The position numbers and the translations under genes are program-made. A stretch of 5,417 nt of DNA. Origin: an uncultured Acidimicrobium sp. Its GTDB lineage: Bacteria; Actinomycetota; Acidimicrobiia; Acidimicrobiales; Ilumatobacteraceae. The DNA is taken from positions 1 through 5,417 of the forward strand of contig CAINLH010000327.1 of the NCBI GenBank assembly GCA_903850275.1, given 5' to 3'. This document shows positions 1 through 4,558 of the stretch, in pieces; the first letter of the stretch is position 1, and every line of letters starts with the position of its first letter. Under the pieces are notes generated by a model. That model was not told the origin of the DNA, searched no databases, and saw only the letters and a list, made by a program, of their open reading frames with translations.

Positions 1-804
1 AGTCGTTGCATCGAGGTTGCCGGTAAGAATCTGTGCGACTGCAGCTTCCTGCGATTCGAACGAGATGGTTACCAACTTGTCAAACTTCGGCTGACGTGTC
101 TTGTCCCAGTACTTCGGGTTCTTCTTGAACGTTGCGCGGTCACCCTTGACATAGCTCTCGAAGATGTATGGGCCACAGCCGTTCATCTTTGTTTCCCATG
201 TTGGGCCGCCGCTTTCGCCGTTCTTGATGATCAAGAGGCCGTAGCTGGTTCCAGCAACGAGGTAGGGGAATGTTCCTACTGCTGCGAGCAACTCGAACTT
301 GACGGTGTTCTTGTCGACCTTCTGAACTCCAGCGGTGTTCAAGATGCCTTTGAATTTTCCTGCGGCATTTGACTTGTTGGCTGGGTCGAGGTGGCTCTTG
401 AACGTCCATACAACATCGTCTGCGGTGAGTGCAGAGCCGTCGTGGAACGTGATGCCTTGGCGAATCTTGAACGTCCAGATTTTGCCGCCGCCAGAAGCCT
501 TCCAGCTTTCGGCTACGCGTGGGACGATTTCACTCTTGTCGTTTGACCATGAGAGGTATTCGCCGACGTTGGCAAGAATCTGAAGACTTCCTGCGTCGTT
601 GGTGGAGAATGGCGTTGGTGCGTTCGCGATTTTGCCAATTGCAACGCGCAATGTCGTTGGTGCTGCACCTGCGACGCTGCTGCCCAGGGCGCCGGTCATT
701 GGCAATGCCACGCCTGCACCTGCGACTGCTGCTCCTTGAATGAAATGGCGGCGCGAGAACTTGCTCGTTGACACCATTTCTGTTGTTTGCTCAACTGCTG
801 ACAT
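1..804 (-). CDS. ABC transporter substrate-binding protein, family 5 (peptide/oligopeptide type), N-terminal part
   Basis: Extracytoplasmic binding protein that captures a peptide-like or other small ligand for an ABC importer; the ligand cannot be told from sequence. The 268 codons seen are the N-terminal half or so of a family usually about 500-600 residues long; the gene runs off the left edge. A twin-arginine signal lies at residues 17-23 (SRRHFIQ), followed by a hydrophobic Ala/Gly-rich segment and a probable AGA signal-peptidase site near residue 47. There is no lipobox cysteine, so it may be released or retained by other means. The SBP_bac_5 signature is clear at 110-135 (WTFKIRQGITFHDG, then LTADDVVWTF), and the later GPYIFESY and NPKYW motifs at about 211-233 also fit. 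The ATG at 804 is chosen because AAGGGG lies 5 nt upstream; an in-frame ATG at 822 has no ribosome binding site. Permease and ATPase genes are not in view. Family assignment is secure, substrate unknown. Confidence 0.93.
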   Translation of the reverse strand, partial: MSAVEQTTEMVSTSKFSRRHFIQGAAVAGAGVALPMTGALGSSVAGAAPTTLRVAIGKIANAPTPFSTNDAGSLQILANVGEYLSWSNDKSEIVPRVAESWKASGGGKIWTFKIRQGITFHDGSALTADDVVWTFKSHLDPANKSNAAGKFKGILNTAGVQKVDKNTVKFELLAAVGTFPYLVAGTSYGLLIIKNGESGGPTWETKMNGCGPYIFESYVKGDRATFKKNPKYWDKTRQPKFDKLVTISFESQEAAVAQILTGNLDATT

Positions 805-809
805 ATTTT

Positions 810-815
810 CCCCTT
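810..815 (-). promoter_or_regulatory. Ribosome binding site of the substrate-binding protein gene
   Basis: AAGGGG on the minus strand, 5 nt before the ATG at 804. It decides the start in favour of 804 over the in-frame ATG at 822. It contrasts with several other genes here that have no Shine-Dalgarno site, so this mRNA probably carries a leader. Confidence 0.65.
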
Positions 816-1028
816 GTCCCATATTGGTGAGAAGACTCCCGGTGAAAGATGGGTGACATCCAACGGGCCCTTAACGGTAGATATCTTCTCGCTTAACTTC
901 GGATAACAATAACCACACTTTGCCCATCTGTGCCAAACATCTCAGTGATTGGTGAAAAAAACTACTGATCTGGACCAAAACCGCTTATTTTCAGGCAGAT
1001 GGAGGGCTGTTTAGTCGGAAAAAGATGT

Positions 1029-1040
1029 CCTATATATAGG
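1029..1040. promoter_or_regulatory. 12-bp perfect palindrome CCTATATATAGG, possible promoter or operator
   Basis: CCTATATATAGG is a perfect palindrome in the gene-free region, about 95 bp before the orphan gene. The core TATATA at 1033-1038 could be a -10 element, with a weak -35-like TTTAGT at 1010-1015 and a 17-nt spacer. The outer bases GTCC at 1027-1030 and GGGAC at 1046-1050 could form an alternative imperfect stem. It could be a promoter, a regulator site or chance; the first two are inference only. Confidence 0.3.
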
Positions 1041-1100
1041 TGTAGGGACGCTTCTCGGAAAATGAGGGATAGTTCGTGGGGCGCCGTGGCGGGGTTGCGA

Positions 1101-1113
1101 GGTAAGCCTTACC
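1101..1113. promoter_or_regulatory. Short inverted repeat GGTAAGcCTTACC, possible operator
   Basis: A perfect 6-bp inverted repeat around one central base, ending 21 nt before the GTG at 1135. Its position suits a repressor site over the promoter of the orphan gene, or a small mRNA hairpin. A 6-bp arm can occur by chance, and no matching copy is seen elsewhere in the window. Confidence 0.28.
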
Positions 1114-1134
1114 AAACTGTTCGGGAAAACTATT

Positions 1135-1731
1135 GTGGCTTATGTGGTACACCCTTTTGCGATGATGCTTCGTATGCGCAAATCCAAAGCCGTGTTTCCC
1201 ATCCTTGTCGCCGATGCTGATGATGTTGTGGGGCTCGTTGGGTCGCGTCTATTGATCGCGGCCTTAGATAATAAACGCATCAGCATTGCAGCGAAGGTGC
1301 AAGTCGCAGTGCAATCTTCTAGTGCGGTGAACCTTGCGTTGCCGTCGCTTCCGCAATTGCCAAATGTGGTTGCAAGTATTGGTCAGCCAGTCAGAATTGC
1401 AAGCCCTCGCTTTTCTCGCAATGCAGCTTTGGTGCTGGGGTTCTCTGGCGTCAACGCGCAGCTGGTTCAACATGTCAAGTCAATTGGCTCCGCCGTGCCG
1501 GTGGTCAATTTATGCTCGTTTGTTCCTGCCCTCGAAACCGATCTGAGCCAAATGCACGGCGCAAACGCAACTGAAAAACTCGATAATGCTGCGCGACGAT
1601 TTGCGGATACAAATGACGCGCTTGATTGTGAGGTCTGCGAACGTCATCGCGAAGACGACGAGGCGTATTGGCTCAACATCGCCGACGTCTGTGCGCGATT
1701 TGCGGTCGCGGTGTCAAAACTAGATAGCTAA
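1135..1731 (+). CDS. Hypothetical protein, unrecognised (about 195-198 aa)
   Basis: I do not recognise this protein. It looks like a real gene: a long open frame with balanced alpha/beta composition, codons like the neighbours, and no competing gene on the other strand. Hydrophobic strands alternate with helices, for example VFPILVADADD at about 20-30, AALVLGFSG at 97-105, a helix at 107-117 and VPVVNLCSF at 121-129. This suggests a soluble alpha/beta (possibly Rossmann-like) fold. There is no signal peptide or membrane segment. The C-terminal part is acidic and helical, with one CEVC pair at 165-168 and H171; this is too little to call a metal site. The start is uncertain. GTG 1135 has a weak GGGA 8 nt upstream. 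In-frame GTG 1144 follows TATTGT by 7 nt, which fits the leaderless pattern seen elsewhere here. ATGs at 1162, 1165 and 1174 are also possible. It is convergent with the XRE regulator gene. Confidence 0.65.
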   Translation: MAYVVHPFAMMLRMRKSKAVFPILVADADDVVGLVGSRLLIAALDNKRISIAAKVQVAVQSSSAVNLALPSLPQLPNVVASIGQPVRIASPRFSRNAALVLGFSGVNAQLVQHVKSIGSAVPVVNLCSFVPALETDLSQMHGANATEKLDNAARRFADTNDALDCEVCERHREDDEAYWLNIADVCARFAVAVSKLDS

Positions 1732-1761
1732 AAATTCGTCTATTTTTTAGAGTTATTTTTT
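1728..1761 (+). terminator. Weak AT-rich hairpin plus T run between convergent genes
   Basis: CTAAAAA at 1728-1734 can pair with TTTTTAG at 1744-1750 around a 9-base loop. Six T residues follow at 1756-1761. It overlaps the stop codon of the orphan gene and the end of the convergent regulator gene, the right place for a terminator. The stem is almost all A-T and would be unstable, so this is tentative. Confidence 0.3.
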
Positions 1762-2013
1762 CAGCAAGTCAGAAGGCGCAATGCCAAGTGCAACGCTGAG
1801 GCGAACGATGGTGTCAAGCGCTGGTGAAAAATGGCCGTTCTCAATTCGATTAATGGTCTTACGGTCCACTCCTGCAAGTTCTGCCAAAAACGCCTGGCTA
1901 AATTCATTAGCGCTGCGCAGGTCATAGAGACGCTCGGCTAACACGGCGCGCATGTTTTTGACATCGCGCTTCATTGTTGACTCTGACGGCTTGCGTATTG
2001 GAGTTTGTGGCAT
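1753..2013 (-). CDS. Small XRE/Cro-CI type helix-turn-helix transcriptional regulator
   Basis: An 86-residue DNA-binding protein that is essentially one HTH_3 domain. A basic N-terminal extension of about 20 residues precedes a helical domain from about residue 22. The recognition region reads SQAFLAELAGVDRKTINRIENG at about residues 39-60 in two stretches, followed by the typical FSPALDTIVRLSVALG and a PSDLL ending. Such single-domain regulators usually bind short inverted repeats as dimers. No sensor domain is present, and no toxin partner is adjacent. ATG 2013 is chosen because a TAGAGT box lies exactly 6 nt upstream on the minus strand. TTG 2019 would give two more residues, and ATG 1974 would give a 73-residue core. 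The gene is divergent from the phosphofructokinase gene; the inverted repeat at 2033-2050 lies where its own -35 region would be, suggesting autoregulation. Confidence 0.88.
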   Translation of the reverse strand: MPQTPIRKPSESTMKRDVKNMRAVLAERLYDLRSANEFSQAFLAELAGVDRKTINRIENGHFSPALDTIVRLSVALGIAPSDLLKK

Positions 2014-2019
2014 GCTCAA

Positions 2020-2025
2020 ACTCTA
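2020..2025 (-). promoter_or_regulatory. Candidate -10 box (TAGAGT) for leaderless regulator mRNA
   Basis: On the minus strand TAGAGT (consensus TANNNT) is followed by 6 nt and then the ATG at 2013, so transcription could begin at or next to the start codon. There is no good Shine-Dalgarno site for this start. No clear -35 hexamer is seen. Confidence 0.45.
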
Positions 2026-2032
2026 ATCACAT

Positions 2033-2050
2033 TTCGGACATGAGTCCGAA
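2033..2050. promoter_or_regulatory. Inverted repeat TTCGGAC-ATGA-GTCCGAA, candidate operator
   Basis: Perfect 7-bp arms separated by 4 bp, in the 77-bp space between the divergent XRE regulator and phosphofructokinase genes. It overlaps the expected -35 region of the regulator promoter. It lies about 41-58 bp upstream of the predicted phosphofructokinase transcription start. The dyad form and size suit a dimeric XRE-type protein, so the neighbouring regulator is the obvious candidate ligand. That pairing is inference from position. Confidence 0.5.
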
Positions 2051-2078
2051 CGGAACAACACCATTCCCGATCCAGACG

Positions 2079-2084
2079 TAGGCT
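2079..2084 (+). promoter_or_regulatory. Candidate -10 box (TAGGCT) for leaderless phosphofructokinase mRNA
   Basis: TAGGCT fits TANNNT and is followed by exactly 6 nt before ATG 2091, the spacing expected for a leaderless transcript. The only Shine-Dalgarno-like bases are the AGG inside this same box. No -35 element is recognisable at 16-18 nt spacing. Confidence 0.42.
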
Positions 2085-2090
2085 GAAACT

Positions 2091-3125
2091 ATGCGAATCG
2101 GCGTTCTGACTGGCGGCGGCGATTGCCCGGGACTAAATGCCGTCATTCGTGCAATTGTTCGCAAGGCCGAATCGCGATTTGGTGACGAAGTCATTGGATT
2201 CATGGACGCTTGGGATGGCGTGATGGAACAGCGGACCATGACGCTCGACACAGCTGCCGTGCGCGGCATTCTTCCCCGTGGCGGCACAATTTTGGGCACT
2301 CGTCGAGGCGGGCCCTTCGATACTGCCGATGGTGTCGAACGAGTTCGTAAATCTTTCGAGGACAATCGTTTGGATGCGCTGATTGTTATCGGTGGAAATG
2401 GTTCGCTCACGGTTGGTTCGCTGCTTCACGAACAATACGGCCTACCCATTATCGGAGTACCCAAGACCATCGACAATGACGTCGTGGGCACCGACGCCAC
2501 GTTTGGTTTTCAGACAGCGGTGCAGATTGCCACCGACGCGATAGATCGGCTTCACACAACTGCAGAAAGCCACGACCGGGTGATGGTCGTGGAAGTAATG
2601 GGCCGGGATGCCGGCTGGATCGCGCTGCAAGCGGGTATTGCGGGAGGCGCCACCGCGATATTGGTGCCGGAGGTGCCATTTGACATTGACGAACTCTCGG
2701 CAGTTATTGCTCATCGGCACGACCGCGGACGTTATGCATCGGTTGTTGTCGTAGCAGAGGGTGCGCTGCCGAAGGCAGGAACACTTGCCATACCGGACGT
2801 GGCAGTAAACCAGTACGGGCATCATTCGCCGCGCAACATTGCGCAACTCATTGCACCAGAGATCACCAAACGAACTGGCTACGAGTCGCGAGTAGTGCAG
2901 CTTGGACATGTGCAGCGCGGAGGCACTCCTACAAGTTACGACCGGGTGCTGTCAACAAGGTTTGGGCTTGCCGCGGTGGATGCGGTGCACGATTCGGCGT
3001 TTGGCCAAATGGTTGTTTTGCGTTGCGGAGAGATTGCGCGCGAATCAATGAGCGCTACGCGAGGCAAGATCAAAACAATCAACCTTGATCTGTTTGCCGA
3101 TGTGTCGGCAACATTTTTTGGCTAG
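2091..3125 (+). CDS. pfkA: 6-phosphofructokinase (probably ATP-dependent)
   Basis: Cytoplasmic enzyme phosphorylating fructose 6-phosphate to fructose 1,6-bisphosphate, the committed step of glycolysis. At 344 residues it has the normal length of a bacterial single-domain PFK. Motifs run in order: GGGDCPGLNA at 8-17 (phosphoryl-donor loop); RGGT and GTRRGGP at about 63-75; GGNGS at 101-105; PKTIDND at 124-130, with the catalytic TID-x-D residues; MGR at 170-172; AEGA at 222-225; and LGHVQRGG at 271-278, with the sugar-phosphate-binding His and Arg. Gly at 104 is the determinant for ATP. Lys at 125 in PKTIDND is shared with PPi enzymes but also with ATP-using PFKs of other lineages. Together they favour ATP, though PPi use cannot be excluded. 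Asn103 replaces the more usual Asp. The start is supported by the N-terminal MRIGVLTGGG fit. The gene is divergent from the XRE regulator and converges on upp with 3 nt between stop codons. Confidence 0.95.
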   Translation: MRIGVLTGGGDCPGLNAVIRAIVRKAESRFGDEVIGFMDAWDGVMEQRTMTLDTAAVRGILPRGGTILGTRRGGPFDTADGVERVRKSFEDNRLDALIVIGGNGSLTVGSLLHEQYGLPIIGVPKTIDNDVVGTDATFGFQTAVQIATDAIDRLHTTAESHDRVMVVEVMGRDAGWIALQAGIAGGATAILVPEVPFDIDELSAVIAHRHDRGRYASVVVVAEGALPKAGTLAIPDVAVNQYGHHSPRNIAQLIAPEITKRTGYESRVVQLGHVQRGGTPTSYDRVLSTRFGLAAVDAVHDSAFGQMVVLRCGEIARESMSATRGKIKTINLDLFADVSATFFG

Positions 3126-3128
3126 CGA

Positions 3129-3764
3129 TCAGTTGGGCGGGCCAAACTGGCGATCACCTGCATCGCCAAGGCCAGGAACGATGAAAGCATGTTCGTTCAA
3201 TCGTTCATCGACTGATGCGGTGACGATATGCAGATTCATTCCCGACTTTTCTAAGTAAGCAATTCCCTCTGGTGCTGCAAGCACGCAAGCAATAGTCAAT
3301 GGTTCGGGTGCGCCGCGAGCAGCAAGCAATTTGCAGCCGTATTCCAAAGAACCACCGGTTGCGAGCATGGGATCAAGAACGATGCAATGCCGGCCGTCAA
3401 GCCTTGCCGGAAGTTTTGCAACGTATTCGCTTGGCTCGTGAGTAACTTCGTCGCGTTGAACACCGACAACCGCAATGTCTGCGTCTGGCAATAACTCCAT
3501 CGCTGCGGGAAGCATGCCAAGACCTGCTCGAAGAATCGGAACAAGAATTGGTCGCTGAGCAATTTTGATGCCATCGGTTTCTGCAAGCGGAGTTGTCACT
3601 CGAACTTTTCGAGTTGGCACGGTGCGAGTTGCTTCGGCAATGACGATTAACGACAGTCTGCGCATCTCGGCGCGGAAGAACTGATTGGACGAATTCTCGT
3701 CGCGCAGGTGGGTGAGTGCTTCTGCTGCAACTGGGTGGTCGACGATAGTTACGGTGACGGTCAT
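3129..3764 (-). CDS. upp: Uracil phosphoribosyltransferase
   Basis: Pyrimidine salvage enzyme: uracil plus PRPP gives UMP and pyrophosphate, in the cytoplasm. The 211 residues match the usual length of about 208-212. Visible motifs are ILRAGLGM at 77-84, EPSEYVAKLP at 110-119, the PRPP-binding loop VLDPMLATGGS at 129-139, and the uracil-binding C-terminal tail IVPGLGDAGDRQFG at 195-208. All are intact, so the enzyme should be active. The open frame extends upstream to 3860, but family alignment and the MTVTVTIVDHP beginning point to ATG 3764; the extension also overlaps the divergent gene. There is no proper Shine-Dalgarno site: AGAGG is only one base from the ATG, and CAAGAT lies 6 nt upstream as a possible -10. 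The gene stands alone, convergent with the phosphofructokinase gene and divergent from the acyltransferase operon. Confidence 0.96.
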   Translation of the reverse strand: MTVTVTIVDHPVAAEALTHLRDENSSNQFFRAEMRRLSLIVIAEATRTVPTRKVRVTTPLAETDGIKIAQRPILVPILRAGLGMLPAAMELLPDADIAVVGVQRDEVTHEPSEYVAKLPARLDGRHCIVLDPMLATGGSLEYGCKLLAARGAPEPLTIACVLAAPEGIAYLEKSGMNLHIVTASVDERLNEHAFIVPGLGDAGDRQFGPPN

Positions 3765-3770
3765 GCCTCT

Positions 3771-3776
3771 ATCTTG
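3771..3776 (-). promoter_or_regulatory. Candidate -10 box (CAAGAT) of upp
   Basis: On the minus strand CAAGAT lies 6 nt before ATG 3764, the same spacing as in the regulator and phosphofructokinase genes. It departs from TANNNT at the first base. A weak TTGGTT lies 18 nt further upstream. Tentative. Confidence 0.3.
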
Positions 3777-3785
3777 GCTGATCGG

Positions 3786-3791
3786 TAGAGT
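3786..3791 (+). promoter_or_regulatory. Candidate -10 box (TAGAGT) of the acyltransferase-racemase operon
   Basis: TAGAGT is identical to the regulator box and ends 8 nt before ATG 3800, so transcription may begin at or just before the start codon. No Shine-Dalgarno site is present apart from this box. It is 9 bp from the candidate upp -10 on the other strand, so the two promoters must overlap. Confidence 0.38.
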
Positions 3792-3799
3792 TTCAACCA

Positions 3800-4558
3800 A
3801 TGTCAACAGCTGCTGGGCCCCGAGAGATCGCAGGATTATCGATCGAGGTAGCCACCACACCCGCTGATGCCGCCCTGATCTCCACGATTTTTGATGAAGT
3901 TTGGTCGGTGCGGGCCATGGTTTCGCCCGAAATCATGGTTGCTGCATTGCACAACGGTGCCTACGGCGCAATTGCATGGCGCGATGGGCAGCCGGTGGGG
4001 GCCGCGTTCGCGATTGTGGGGCTTCCGCTTGCCGGCCAGAACAAACCCAATTTGCACTCACACGCTGCAGGAGTTATTGCAACCGCCGCCAACGGGGGCA
4101 TTGGTTACGCGCTCAAGCTGCATCAGTTTTCTTGGGCAAGACAACACGGATTTGGCACTGTGACTTGGACGTTTGATCCACTCGTCCGAAGAAATGCTTG
4201 GTTCAACATCGTCAAATTGGGTACGCAAGTTTTGGGCTATCACCAGAATTTCTATGGCCAATTAGACGACGGCATCAACGCGGGCGAACAAAGTGACAGG
4301 TTGATGGTGCGATGGGATATTGCCGGAAAGGATGCCCCGACAGCGGCAGATTTCGTTGACGCCAACGCCAACGACGTGCTTGTCGCCACTCCGGCAGATA
4401 TTGAATTACTTCGCAAAACCGACACGGCGCAGGCGGCCAGCTGGCGCGATCGGCAACGAGCCGCATTCGAAGCGGCTGGCAAAAACGGCATGAGCGTGGT
4501 GGGCCTAAACGAGGATTATTGCTACGTGCTACGCAGCAATAAGGATGGGGCGCAATGA
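3800..4558 (+). CDS. GNAT-superfamily acyltransferase, COG3375 type (possible D-amino acid N-succinyltransferase)
   Basis: A 252-residue GNAT-fold protein predicted to move an acyl group from a CoA thioester to an amine. It resembles the COG3375 family, with LHSHAAGVIATAANGG then IGYALK at about 85-106 (the acyl-CoA-binding region, where the usual R-G-x-G is NGGIG), WTFDPL at 123-128, RNAWFN at 131-136, KLG at 139-141, YGQLDDGINAG at 152-162 and SDRLMVRWD at 165-173. Members of this family are often next to an N-succinylamino acid racemase. In Geobacillus kaustophilus the partner GNAT succinylates D-amino acids. Here the racemase-like gene follows with an ATGA overlap, so the same role is inferred. 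The acyl donor and amino acid substrate are not visible in the sequence. ATG 3800 is the first ATG in frame and lies 8 nt after a TAGAGT box. The C-terminal tail of about 75 residues is variable, as expected. Confidence 0.85.
   Translation: MSTAAGPREIAGLSIEVATTPADAALISTIFDEVWSVRAMVSPEIMVAALHNGAYGAIAWRDGQPVGAAFAIVGLPLAGQNKPNLHSHAAGVIATAANGGIGYALKLHQFSWARQHGFGTVTWTFDPLVRRNAWFNIVKLGTQVLGYHQNFYGQLDDGINAGEQSDRLMVRWDIAGKDAPTAADFVDANANDVLVATPADIELLRKTDTAQAASWRDRQRAAFEAAGKNGMSVVGLNEDYCYVLRSNKDGAQ
4541..4545 (+). promoter_or_regulatory. Ribosome binding site of the racemase / o-succinylbenzoate synthase gene
   Basis: AAGGA lies 9 nt before ATG 4555, inside the end of the acyltransferase gene. It supports translation of the second operon gene from its own site besides coupling through the ATGA overlap. 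Confidence 0.5.

Larger units (their letters stand above)
805..1134. other. Gene-free divergent intergenic region (330 bp)
   Basis: This region separates the minus-strand transporter gene from the plus-strand orphan gene. It is more AT-rich than the flanking genes around 890-1000. It holds the ribosome binding site for the transporter gene, two short palindromes (1029-1040 and 1101-1113), and the pentamer GGTGA at 826, 841, 852 and 951. Two of these copies sit in an 8-bp direct repeat, ATTGGTGA, at 823-830 and 948-955. I saw no convincing ORF, tRNA or recognisable riboswitch. Short open frames here lack ribosome sites and protein-like composition. Promoters for both neighbours are expected here, but I could not place the transporter promoter with confidence. 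Confidence 0.6.

Noticed and set aside
140..743. Several open frames of 74-89 codons on both strands across this stretch
   Set aside because: They are out-of-frame shadows of the binding-protein gene. Their translations are rich in Arg, Trp and Cys, have no family motifs and lack ribosome sites.
999..1220. A 73-codon plus-strand frame with several cysteines, including a CGLCGTPFC-like stretch
   Set aside because: It overlaps the better orphan gene in another frame, has no ribosome site, and its cysteines are not arranged like a known metal-binding domain.
1753..2013. Antitoxin of a toxin-antitoxin pair
   Set aside because: The small XRE protein resembles antitoxins such as HigA, but no toxin-like gene adjoins it. 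The convergent orphan gene does not resemble a known toxin and is not in the same operon.
2442..2909. A 155-codon minus-strand frame inside the phosphofructokinase gene
   Set aside because: It is antisense to an enzyme with intact motifs; its composition (many His, Arg, Cys) is typical of a shadow frame.
3125..3155. Hairpin CAGTTGG/CCAAACTG at the pfk-upp junction, flanked by GCGATC direct repeats
   Set aside because: The stem has a bulge, and no T run follows it on either strand, so it is not a credible intrinsic terminator. It lies mostly in upp coding sequence.
3765..3860. A 32-residue N-terminal extension of upp
   Set aside because: It would overlap the divergent acyltransferase gene, is not found in the uracil phosphoribosyltransferase family as I know it, and would place the start far from any promoter-like box.
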